Shown: positions 1 through 6,303, numbered from the stretch's first letter. The stretch is 7,549 nt of DNA from Kiritimatiellia bacterium (GCA_017413145.1 JAFPUX010000222.1:1-7549), one strand, 5' to 3'. Numbers and translations: made by a program. The notes: generated by a model from the sequence alone, not told the origin.

Positions 1-1607
1 CCCGCGCCGCCGTCGCTCGTGTTGGCCGGCCAGCCCGAGCCGCCGCCGCCGGCGACCGCGAGAAGACGGACACGGCGCCGCGTGGCGAGCGTGAACGTGC
101 CGCTGGAGCTCAGGACGTGGACGTCGTCGACGCCCGCGCGGGTGCGGACGTCGTTCGCGGCGGGGGACGGCGTGAAGGCCGCGTCCGCGCCGAAGGGCGA
201 AGCCGTGAGCAGGATCTTGCGGCCCGCGTGGCCGTCTTTCTCGGCCTCGAGGAGGACCGCGTAGGTCGCTTCGGCGACGAGGCCGGTCTTGACGAAGGAA
301 ATCGTTTCGCCCGCCGTGGAGGAGGCCGTGAGGACGGTCGGCGTCGCCGTTTCGACGTTCTCGCCCGGCCCCGCGAAGCGGTAGGAGACCGTCGCGCCGT
401 CCATCGAGCAGGAGAACGACACGGAGAAGCGGAGGGGGGCCTCGACGGCGGTTGCGCCGACGATGCGCGGCGCGTCGGGATCGATGGACAGCACCTCGCC
501 GGCCGCGAGGAACGACGCGTTCGCGACGGCGTCGTGCTCGGCCTTCATCCAGTCGCCGGACGCCACGCCGTCGAAGACGCGCAGCTCGTCCATGTCGCCG
601 ACGAGGGAGTCGTTGCTCCCCGTGTTCGCGTAGGAGCCGAACGTCCAGGTGCCGCCGCTGCATACGAGGTTGCCGGGGGACGCCTTCGTCTGGTCCTGCT
701 CGCCGTTGAACCAGGACGTGAGCGACACGCCGCTCTCGTAGGCGAACGAGACGTGGGCCCACGTCTGGTCCGCGAGCACGTGGGAGCCGCTGGACCACTG
801 GTGGCCGCCGCTGCCGCCTTTGGCGGCGATGGAGATGTATCGGCCCTGCTCCTGGAGCAGGAGGAATCCTTCGCCGTTGTCCCAGGCCGCACGGCTGGCG
901 GCGAGCACGTGCGTGCCGTTGTTGGCGCCGCCGTTGCCGTTGCGCTTGAACCAGCCGGAGACGGAGAACTTGCCGGTGTTCTCGAGCGTCGTGGAGGCGG
1001 CGGTGGTCCCCATGGCGACGTTGACGGCTTTCGCGTTGCCCGTCGTCTTCCGGATGCCGCCGCCGACGATGCCGGCGCCAGCGTCCGGATAGACGGCGGT
1101 CGTGTTGCCGATCGAGACGACCGGGCCGCCGGCGACGGCGTTCGTGGCGCCCGTCCCGCCGTGGATGACGACGGCGTAGCGCGACCACACGTCGCCCGGA
1201 GCGGTGGCGCCGGGATCGGAAGATCCGAAATACATCAAGAACTTCGCGCCGTTCGCGAGGGACGGAACGCGGACCCACACGAGCGACTCGCCGTCCGGGT
1301 CCCACGTGTCGATCTCGTAGGGGTAGAGGTTGTCCGCATCGTCCGCGAAACGCAGGTCGGAACCGTCCGCCGCGCAGTCAGCGTAGGAGAATCCGTCAAG
1401 CGCGTTCGTGGAGATGCGCACGAGGACCGGGAAGTCCGCTAGACTTTGCACGCCGGTGTAGCCCGCCACGGTGAACGTGACGGATTTCCGGAATGCGAGC
1501 GGATCGACGGCCGTCGCGCCGGAGCGCGCGGGGATGCAGAGAACCAGGAGCGCGCCCGTCATCGCAACGAAGCGGCCCCACCAACTGTGGAGGCTTGGAG
1601 TCTTCAT
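1..1607 (-). CDS. Secreted DUF2341 and LamG-domain surface protein, 3' end off the window
   Basis: This is a large exported protein, probably a cell-surface or extracellular adhesin or glycan-binding protein; its exact function is unknown. The minus-strand frame is open from an ATG at 1607-1605 to the window edge (535 codons plus 2 bases). Residues 1-31 form a signal peptide: basic residues K2 and R12, a hydrophobic stretch at about 13-26, then small residues ending in SGA. Residues of about 38-130 match DUF2341, with its typical blocks DLRFADD, LYPYEIDTWDPDG, VWVRVP and FLMYFGS. Residues of about 210-350 are a LamG/concanavalin A-like domain (SVSGWFKR, QTWAHVSFAY, GDMDELRVFDG). A fibronectin- or Ig-like stretch follows at about 365-450. 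The last 40 residues start a glycine-rich segment (LLAVAGGGGSGW) like those in repetitive bacterial surface proteins. The start is supported by the signal peptide and an upstream promoter; the Shine-Dalgarno is weak (GGA 11 bases upstream). The C-terminal anchor or sorting signal is not visible. Confidence 0.88.
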   Translation of the reverse strand, partial: MKTPSLHSWWGRFVAMTGALLVLCIPARSGATAVDPLAFRKSVTFTVAGYTGVQSLADFPVLVRISTNALDGFSYADCAADGSDLRFADDADNLYPYEIDTWDPDGESLVWVRVPSLANGAKFLMYFGSSDPGATAPGDVWSRYAVVIHGGTGATNAVAGGPVVSIGNTTAVYPDAGAGIVGGGIRKTTGNAKAVNVAMGTTAASTTLENTGKFSVSGWFKRNGNGGANNGTHVLAASRAAWDNGEGFLLLQEQGRYISIAAKGGSGGHQWSSGSHVLADQTWAHVSFAYESGVSLTSWFNGEQDQTKASPGNLVCSGGTWTFGSYANTGSNDSLVGDMDELRVFDGVASGDWMKAEHDAVANASFLAAGEVLSIDPDAPRIVGATAVEAPLRFSVSFSCSMDGATVSYRFAGPGENVETATPTVLTASSTAGETISFVKTGLVAEATYAVLLEAEKDGHAGRKILLTASPFGADAAFTPSPAANDVRTRAGVDDVHVLSSSGTFTLATRRRVRLLAVAGGGGSGWPANTSDGGA

Positions 1608-1660
1608 GTGTTCGGTTTTCCGGGCGGGGCGCCCTGTTCGGGCGACTCGCGTAGGGTGCA

Positions 1661-1690
1661 AGTATATCGCCCGGCGCCCCCGCGTGTCAA
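1661..1690 (-). promoter_or_regulatory. Sigma70-type promoter of the DUF2341/LamG gene
   Basis: On the minus strand, TTGACA (1690-1685) and TATACT (1666-1661) are separated by 18 bp. The -35 is perfect and the -10 matches 5 of 6 bases of the sigma70 consensus. Transcription would start near 1654, giving a leader of about 47 bases. That leader contains a small 5-bp inverted repeat (CGCCC/GGGCG, 1630-1644). The strength of the match suggests robust constitutive-type expression, which is inference. Confidence 0.75.
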
Positions 1691-1745
1691 GCACGGGCTC
1701 GCGCGTAGCGGAGCGCGCGCGCGAAACGGAGCATCCGCGACGGGA

Positions 1746-1774
1746 TTCCATTGCCGCGCCGTTTGTGGTAGACT
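1746..1774 (+). promoter_or_regulatory. Probable lepA promoter with leaderless layout
   Basis: A TAGACT -10 box (1769-1774) sits in the context GTTTGTGGTAGACTCCGCGCC, almost the same as at the ppdK promoter. The -35 is poor: TTCCAT at 1746-1751 gives a 17-bp spacer. The ATG of lepA begins only 8 bases after the -10 box, so the expected transcription start falls within a few bases of the initiation codon and leaves no room for a Shine-Dalgarno. The GC-rich discriminator (CCGCGCC) resembles those of stringently controlled promoters; that regulatory reading is inference. Confidence 0.5.
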
Positions 1775-1782
1775 CCGCGCCC

Positions 1783-3606
1783 ATGCCCGACCTTTCGAAC
1801 TTCCGGACCTTCTGCATCATCGCCCACATCGACCACGGCAAGTCGACGCTGGCCGACCGCATCATGGAGCTGACGAAGGCCGTCGACGCGCGCACGTTCC
1901 ACGACCAGCTGCTCGATTCGATGGACCTGGAGCAGGAGCGCGGCATCACGATCAAGTCCCACCCCGTCTCGATGAGCTACACGGCGCGCGACGGGAAGAC
2001 GTACCTTCTGAACCTCCTCGACACGCCCGGCCACGTCGACTTCTCCTACGAGGTCTCGCGCTCGATGGCCGCGTGCGAGGCCGCCGTGCTGCTCGTCGAC
2101 GCCGCGCAGGGCGTCCAGGCGCAGACGGTCGCCAACACCCTCCTCGCGCTCGAGGCGAACCTCGAGATCATCCCGGCCCTGAACAAGATCGACCTGCCGA
2201 GCGCGGACGTCCCCGGCTGCAAGCACCAGGTCGAGGAGGCGCTCGCGATCCCGATGGACGACTGCGCGCTCGTTTCCTCCAAGACCGGCGCCGGCGTGGA
2301 GGACCTGCTGGAGCGGCTCGTGCACCTCGTCCCGCCGCCGAAGTCCGAACACCCGGACGGCCCGCTGCGCGCGATCATCTTCGACTCGCTCTTCGATCCC
2401 TACCGCGGCGTCATCCCCTACGTGCGCGTCGTGGACGGCTCCGTCAAGGCCGGCGACTGGGTGAAGTTCATGGGGACCGGCCTCGAGACGCAGGTCAAGG
2501 AGGTCGGCATCTTCACGCCGAAGACGCAGCCCGTCGCCTCGCTCGCGCCCGGCCAGGTGGGCTACCTCATCGGAACCGTGAAGGACCCGCGCGAGGTGAA
2601 GACGGGCGACACGATCACGCTCCGCGCGACGCCCGCGCCCGAACCGCTGCCCGGCTTCCGCGAGGTGCGCCCGATGGTGTTCGCGGGCCTCTACCCCGTC
2701 ACGACCGACGAATACGAGAAGCTCCGCGTCTCGCTCGAAAAGCTGCAGCTCAACGACGCCGCGTTCACGTGGCACGCCGAGAGCTCCGTCGCGCTCGGCT
2801 TCGGCTTCCGCTGCGGCTTCCTCGGGCTGCTGCACATGGAGATCGTGCAGGAGCGCCTGCGCCGCGAATTCAACTGCGACGTCATCTCGACGAACCCCGC
2901 CGTCGTCTACCGCGTCCACACGAACGACGGCAAGGTCGAGGAGATCGACAACCCGATCCGCCTGCCCGACCCGGCGGACGTCGACTACATCGAGGAGCCG
3001 CTCATCCGCGCCACGATCATCACGCCGTCGTCCTGCATCGGCGACATGATGCGCGTCGTGATGGAGCACCGCGGCACCGTCGACAAGACCGACTCGCTCG
3101 ACGGCGTGCGCGTGATCCTCACCTGCACGCTGCCGCTCAACGAAATCCTCGTCGACTTCAACGACACCCTGAAGTCCGTCTCGCACGGCTACGCGTCGCT
3201 GGACTACGTCCCGGCCGGCTACCAGCGCTCGGACATCGTCCGCATGGACATTCTCCTCAACGGCGACGCCGTGGACGCCTTCTCGTGCATGGTCCACCGC
3301 GACCGGGCTCGCGCCCGCGGCCGCGACATCTGCGCGGCCCTGAAGGACGCCATCCCGCCGCACATGTTCAAGATCCCGGTCCAGGCCGCGATCGGCGGGA
3401 CGATCGTCGCGCGCGAGGACATCCGCCCCTTCCGAAAGGACGTGACCGCCAAGCTCTACGGCGGCGACGTCACGCGCAAGATGAAGCTCCTCAACAAGCA
3501 GAAGGAAGGCAAGAAGCGGATGAAGCAGTTCGGCACCGTGAACGTCCCGCAGGAAGCCTTCGTCGCCGTCCTGCGCTCCTCCGCCAACGAAGATTCGAGG
3601 AAGTGA
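1783..3606 (+). CDS. lepA: Elongation factor 4 (LepA), ribosome-associated GTPase
   Basis: EF4 is a cytoplasmic translational GTPase that binds the ribosome and is linked to back-translocation, subunit biogenesis and recovery of stalled ribosomes. The 607-residue product has normal family length (about 600). The G domain shows the P-loop AHIDHGKST (residues 14-22), switch I ERGITIKS (52-59), DTPGHVDF with the catalytic histidine H84 (80-87) and NKID (134-137). The EF-G-like domains follow, including GFRCGFLGLLHMEI. The end is the LepA-specific C-terminal domain, with LNKQKEGKKRMKQFG and VPQEAFVAVL near the terminus. The ATG at 1783 puts the P-loop at the usual distance from the N-terminus; the frame stays open upstream to 1471, but that stretch has no LepA-like sequence. 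It ends in TGA 5 bases before uppS, so the two are likely co-transcribed. No Shine-Dalgarno is seen. Confidence 0.97.
   Translation: MPDLSNFRTFCIIAHIDHGKSTLADRIMELTKAVDARTFHDQLLDSMDLEQERGITIKSHPVSMSYTARDGKTYLLNLLDTPGHVDFSYEVSRSMAACEAAVLLVDAAQGVQAQTVANTLLALEANLEIIPALNKIDLPSADVPGCKHQVEEALAIPMDDCALVSSKTGAGVEDLLERLVHLVPPPKSEHPDGPLRAIIFDSLFDPYRGVIPYVRVVDGSVKAGDWVKFMGTGLETQVKEVGIFTPKTQPVASLAPGQVGYLIGTVKDPREVKTGDTITLRATPAPEPLPGFREVRPMVFAGLYPVTTDEYEKLRVSLEKLQLNDAAFTWHAESSVALGFGFRCGFLGLLHMEIVQERLRREFNCDVISTNPAVVYRVHTNDGKVEEIDNPIRLPDPADVDYIEEPLIRATIITPSSCIGDMMRVVMEHRGTVDKTDSLDGVRVILTCTLPLNEILVDFNDTLKSVSHGYASLDYVPAGYQRSDIVRMDILLNGDAVDAFSCMVHRDRARARGRDICAALKDAIPPHMFKIPVQAAIGGTIVAREDIRPFRKDVTAKLYGGDVTRKMKLLNKQKEGKKRMKQFGTVNVPQEAFVAVLRSSANEDSRK
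3597..3601 (+). promoter_or_regulatory. Ribosome binding site of uppS
   Basis: GAGGA lies 10 bases before the uppS ATG at 3612 and within the last codons of lepA. It is one of only two credible Shine-Dalgarno sequences in the window, and it supports this start and translation from a lepA-uppS mRNA. Confidence 0.5.
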
Positions 3607-3611
3607 CCGCC

Positions 3612-4322
3612 ATGCCCGACGCGAACCCGACACCCCGCCACGTGGCGATCATCATGGACGGCAACGGCCGCTGGGCGAAGGCCCGCGGGCTGCCGCGCCT
3701 CGAAGGCCACAAGGCCGGCGCGGAAACGGTCCGCCGCGTCATGCGCGCGGCGAAGAAATTCGGCGTGGAGTACCTCACGCTCTACGCGTTCAGCGTCGAG
3801 AACTGGTCCCGCCCGCCCGCCGAGATCCGCGGCCTCATGCGCCTGCTGCGCTTCTTCCTCAAGCGCAACGAGAAGGAATTCCACGACAACAAGGTCCGTA
3901 TGCGCGTCATGGGCCGCCGCTCCGACCTGCCGGCCTCCGCCGACAAGGCGCTCGCCGAAGTCGAGGCCGCGACGGCGCACTACACGGAAGGCCAGCTGAT
4001 CCTGTGCCTCTCCTACGGCGGCCGCACCGAAATCGCCGCCGCCGCGCGCGCCCTCGCCGAAGACGCCGCCGCGGGCCGGCTCGATCCCGCCGCGATCGAC
4101 GAAAAGGCCCTCGCCTCGCGCCTGTACCTGCCGGACGTGCCGGATCCGGACCTGATCGTCCGCACGAGCGGCGAGGAGCGCCTTTCGAACTTCCTGCTCT
4201 GGCAGGCCGCGTACGCGGAGTTCCACTTCACGCCCGTCGCGTGGCCCGATTTCGGCGAGGACGACTTCCGCGCCGCGCTCGACGCCTACGCGCGCCGCCA
4301 CCGCCGTTACGGAGGGCTCTGA
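3612..4322 (+). CDS. uppS: Undecaprenyl diphosphate synthase (cis-prenyltransferase)
   Basis: The enzyme condenses isopentenyl diphosphate units onto farnesyl diphosphate in cis configuration. The product is C55 undecaprenyl diphosphate, the lipid carrier for peptidoglycan and other envelope polysaccharides; it acts at the cytoplasmic face of the membrane. The 236-residue product is close to the usual 240-250. Visible motifs are HVAIIMDGNGRWAKARG with the catalytic aspartate D16, GHKAGAETVRRV (from G32), YAFSVENWSRP (58-68), LSYGGRTEI, and the C-terminal block DLIVRTSGEERLSNFLLWQ followed by AEFHFT. All key residues appear present. The ATG at 3612 puts the catalytic aspartate at a normal position. 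The gene lies 5 bases after lepA and 53 bases before cdsA. A uppS-cdsA pair is a common bacterial arrangement. Confidence 0.97.
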   Translation: MPDANPTPRHVAIIMDGNGRWAKARGLPRLEGHKAGAETVRRVMRAAKKFGVEYLTLYAFSVENWSRPPAEIRGLMRLLRFFLKRNEKEFHDNKVRMRVMGRRSDLPASADKALAEVEAATAHYTEGQLILCLSYGGRTEIAAAARALAEDAAAGRLDPAAIDEKALASRLYLPDVPDPDLIVRTSGEERLSNFLLWQAAYAEFHFTPVAWPDFGEDDFRAALDAYARRHRRYGGL

Positions 4323-4341
4323 TCCCCTCCCCCGCCCCGCG

Positions 4342-4375
4342 AACCTGCAACCCGAGAACCTGGAACCTGAGAACC
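4342..4375 (+). repeat. 15-bp tandem repeat abutting the cdsA start codon
   Basis: Two copies of a 15-bp unit stand head to tail, AACCTGCAACCCGAG (4342-4356) and AACCTGGAACCTGAG (4357-4371), differing at two positions. A third partial copy, AACC (4372-4375), runs directly into the ATG of cdsA. Each unit is itself two related half-units, AACCTGS and AACCYGAG. No Shine-Dalgarno is apparent, so the repeat occupies the whole translation initiation region. Confidence 0.7.
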
Positions 4376-5290
4376 ATGCTGAAGCAGCGCCTCGTCACCG
4401 GATTCACCGTCGGCCTTCTCTTCGTCGGGATCGTCTTCTTCTTCCCGGCGTGGATGCACATGTTCCTGCTCTTCGCCGCGTTCCTGCTCGCGCAGCTCGA
4501 ATTCGCGGACATGGTGCGCGATTCGGGCCACCGGTACGAATTCCTCGCGACGACGGTCCTCGGCTCGGTCTTCCTCGGCGCGACCGCGCTCGAGACGCCG
4601 CTCGTGCGCGACCTGATGGAACGCTTCCCGTGGACGCCGCCGCCGATGCCCGCGGGGCGGATCGACTTCTCGGCGCTCGTGCTCTGCGTCGCGCCGGCGG
4701 TGCTGCTCGTCCTCGGCGTCCTCCGGCGGAAGACGGAGCGCGCGATGGAGACCTTCGCCCTCTCCTTCGCCGGGTTCTGGTACGTGGCGGTGCTGCTCTC
4801 GTTCCTCGTCCGCCTCGCATTCGAATGGAAGGTCTACGAGGACTGGCACACGAACTACACCGGCCGCCTGATGCTGCTGCTGTTCGTCGTGCTCGTGAAG
4901 AGCGCCGACATCGGCGGCTACACGTTCGGACGGCTCTTCGGACGGCACAAGCTCATCCCCGCCATCTCGCCGGGCAAGACCTGGGAAGGCCTGGCCGGCT
5001 GCTACTTCTTCTCGCTCCTGGCCGGGTTCGTCATGTGGTACGTCTTCCACGCCTGGTTCAAGGAAGCGTTCGGGCAGATGCGGTTCCCGCTCGTCCACGC
5101 GCTCGTCCTGCCGGTGCTGCTCACCACGACGGGCCTCTTCGGCGACCTGGCCGAATCGCTGATCAAGCGGTCGGTCGGCGTCAAGGACTCCTCCTCGCGC
5201 TTTCCCGGCATGGGCGGCATCCTCGACATCCTCGACTCGCTGCTCTTTTCCGCCCCGTTCATGTACGCCTACGTCGTCTGGTTCTTCTAG
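4376..5290 (+). CDS. cdsA: Phosphatidate cytidylyltransferase (CDP-diacylglycerol synthase)
   Basis: This integral membrane enzyme makes CDP-diacylglycerol from phosphatidic acid and CTP, the branch point for all major phospholipids. The 304-residue product is somewhat longer than the typical 270-285. Hydrophobic segments recur along it, starting at residues of about 9-43 and ending with a segment of about 289-304. The conserved core is at the C-terminal half: KSADIGGYTFGR, SPGKTWEG, then the CTP_transf_1 signature from S261 (SLIKR), K270-D271 and PGMGGILDILDS (277-288). The usual signature reads HGGxxDRxD; here H is M279 and R is I285, while D284 and D287 remain. I recall similar versions in PVC bacteria, so this is probably lineage-specific rather than a defect. 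The ATG at 4376 starts a normal N-terminus (MLKQRLVTG). Dxr and RseP genes, frequent next neighbours elsewhere, are absent. Confidence 0.95.
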   Translation: MLKQRLVTGFTVGLLFVGIVFFFPAWMHMFLLFAAFLLAQLEFADMVRDSGHRYEFLATTVLGSVFLGATALETPLVRDLMERFPWTPPPMPAGRIDFSALVLCVAPAVLLVLGVLRRKTERAMETFALSFAGFWYVAVLLSFLVRLAFEWKVYEDWHTNYTGRLMLLLFVVLVKSADIGGYTFGRLFGRHKLIPAISPGKTWEGLAGCYFFSLLAGFVMWYVFHAWFKEAFGQMRFPLVHALVLPVLLTTTGLFGDLAESLIKRSVGVKDSSSRFPGMGGILDILDSLLFSAPFMYAYVVWFF

Positions 5291-5307
5291 CGGCCGCCCG
5301 CGGCCGC
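5290..5307 (+). terminator. GC-rich inverted repeat after cdsA, possible weak terminator
   Basis: GCGGCCGC (5290-5297) and GCGGCCGC (5300-5307) are separated by two bases and can fold into a 7-bp GC-only stem with a 4-base loop. No T-run follows, so intrinsic termination is doubtful. It may instead stabilise the 3' end of the lepA-uppS-cdsA mRNA or be chance in GC-rich DNA. Confidence 0.25.
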
Positions 5308-5328
5308 GTTCGCAGGTTCGGCCATCCG

Positions 5329-5472
5329 ACCACAAGACCACAAGACCACAAGACCACAAGACCACAAGACCACAAGACCACAAGACCACAAGACCACAAG
5401 ACCATAAGACCATAAGACCATAAGACCATAAGACCATAAGACCATAAGACTATAAGACTATAAGACTATAAG
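5329..5472 (+). repeat. 18-unit array of an 8-bp tandem repeat upstream of the hemolysin III gene
   Basis: Eighteen perfect 8-bp units run without interruption, sorted into three blocks: ACCACAAG nine times (5329-5400), ACCATAAG six times (5401-5448) and ACTATAAG three times (5449-5472). Each step is a single C-to-T change. Degenerate units border the array in register: GCCATCCG (5321-5328) and ACTATCCG (5473-5480). The ATG at 5484 lies inside what would be the next unit (ACCATGGA). The array is AT-richer than its surroundings and has no spacer-repeat structure. Block ordering suggests successive slippage expansions of mutated units. It is non-coding; the open minus-strand frame across it encodes only a periodic peptide. 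Confidence 0.97.
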
Positions 5473-5483
5473 ACTATCCGACC

Positions 5484-6176
5484 ATGGAAGAAAATCCGAT
5501 CAAATCCGGCTACCAGCCGGCCGAACGCGACCAGACGATCGGCGAGGAAATCGCCAACGCGGTCACGCACGGCATCGGCGCGCTCCTCGCGGTCGCGTGC
5601 CTCGTCGTGGCCGTCGTCTTCGCGAGCATCCCCCCCTACCGCGACGTCTGGAACATCGTCTCCGTGTCGATCTACGGGGCGACGATGGTTGCGCTCTATC
5701 TCTTCTCGACGCTCTACCACGCGATCAACCGGCCGAAGACGAAGGCCGTCCTGAACTACTTCGACCACTGCTCGATCTACCTGCTGATCGCGGGTTCCTA
5801 CACGCCGTTCTGCCTGTCCGGCATCCGCCCCTACAGTCCCGGGTGGGGCTGGGCGATCTTCGGCGTCGAATGGGGTCTCGCGATCGCGGGCATCGTCTAC
5901 CAGTGCCTGTTCATCAACCGCTACCAGACGGTCTCCAACCTCACGTACCTGGCAATGGGCTGGGTCATCGTGATCGCGCTCTACCCGACCGCGATGGCGC
6001 TCGGGTTCTGGCCGGTCTTCTGGACGCTCCTGGGCGGCGTGTTCTACTCCGTCGGCGTGTTCTTCTACGTCCGCAAGGAGAAGAAGTTCATGCACTCGAT
6101 CTGGCACCTGTTCGTCCTCGCCGGGACCCTGTCCCAGTACTTCACGATCCTCTTCTACATCGTCCTGAAGAAATAG
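5484..6176 (+). CDS. Hemolysin III / PAQR-family membrane protein
   Basis: This is a seven-helix membrane protein of the hemolysin III (YqfA/TrhA-like) branch of the PAQR/CREST superfamily. Bacterial members have been linked to membrane fluidity and lipid homeostasis; despite the name, a haemolytic role is not established for most. The 230-residue product matches family length. Diagnostic motifs are EIANAVTHGIG (residues 22-32), the S75-x3-H79 motif (FSTLYH), FDHCSIYLLIAGSYTP with D94 (93-108), and the final HSIWH with H204 and H208. S/H79, D94, H204 and H208 correspond to the predicted metal-binding set of the superfamily. The ATG at 5484 is chosen because the family N-terminal motif follows at the usual distance. 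No Shine-Dalgarno is present: the bases upstream are the 8-bp repeat array. It ends in TAG. Whether it is co-transcribed with cdsA (193 bases away) or driven from within the array is unclear. Confidence 0.93.
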   Translation: MEENPIKSGYQPAERDQTIGEEIANAVTHGIGALLAVACLVVAVVFASIPPYRDVWNIVSVSIYGATMVALYLFSTLYHAINRPKTKAVLNYFDHCSIYLLIAGSYTPFCLSGIRPYSPGWGWAIFGVEWGLAIAGIVYQCLFINRYQTVSNLTYLAMGWVIVIALYPTAMALGFWPVFWTLLGGVFYSVGVFFYVRKEKKFMHSIWHLFVLAGTLSQYFTILFYIVLKK

Positions 6177-6196
6177 CCCCGCGCCGGAACAGCTCC

Positions 6197-6238
6197 GGCC
6201 GCCGCCTTCGCGCCTTCGCGCGCGAGCGGCCATTTATT
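6197..6238 (+). terminator. Probable intrinsic terminator after the hemolysin III gene
   Basis: GGCCGC (6197-6202) pairs with GCGGCC (6226-6231). Inside it TCGCG (6208-6212) pairs with CGCGA (6221-6225), leaving a 5-base bulge on one side. The stem is followed by the T-rich ATTTATT (6232-6238). A second, smaller hairpin overlaps just upstream (GCCGGA 6183-6188 with TCCGGC 6194-6199). The location between a stop codon and the next promoter fits a terminator; the T-tract is short. Confidence 0.45.
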
Positions 6239-6240
6239 CC

Positions 6241-6270
6241 TTGACCCGGCGGGCGGGTTTGGGCTAGACT
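6241..6270 (+). promoter_or_regulatory. Sigma70-type promoter of ppdK
   Basis: TTGACC (6241-6246) and TAGACT (6265-6270) are separated by 18 bp. The -10 context GTTTGGGCTAGACTTCCGCGCC closely matches that upstream of lepA. Transcription would begin near 6277, giving a leader of about 38 bases that ends in a purine-rich, A-rich stretch before the ATG. Confidence 0.75.
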
Positions 6271-6303
6271 TCCGCGCCGTTCGCAACCAAGAAAAGAAAG
6301 AAA

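Noticed and set aside
1751..1756. TTGCCG as the -35 of the lepA promoter.
   Set aside because: It lies only 12 bp from the TAGACT box, too close for a sigma70-type promoter. TTCCAT at 1746 has better spacing but a poor sequence.
1471..1782. In-frame upstream extension of lepA by 104 codons.
   Set aside because: The extension overlaps the divergent LamG gene and both promoters and has no LepA-like sequence. The ATG at 1783 gives the canonical N-terminus.
1446..4322. Very long open frames overlapping lepA, uppS and the LamG gene on both strands (for example 1446-4322 plus, 1687-3633 minus, 117-1442 plus).
   Set aside because: They are arginine/alanine/proline-rich translations of GC-rich coding DNA in the wrong frame. 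The overlapping frames encode recognisable proteins with normal codon usage; these do not. Only the uppS portion of 1446-4322 is real.
4307..5437. Minus-strand frame with a periodic N-terminus rich in VLWSCGLV.
   Set aside because: The periodicity is only the 8-bp repeat read in three frames, and the remainder is the antisense of cdsA.
5329..5472. CRISPR array.
   Set aside because: The units are 8 bp, contiguous and without spacers, and no cas genes are nearby. It is a simple tandem repeat.
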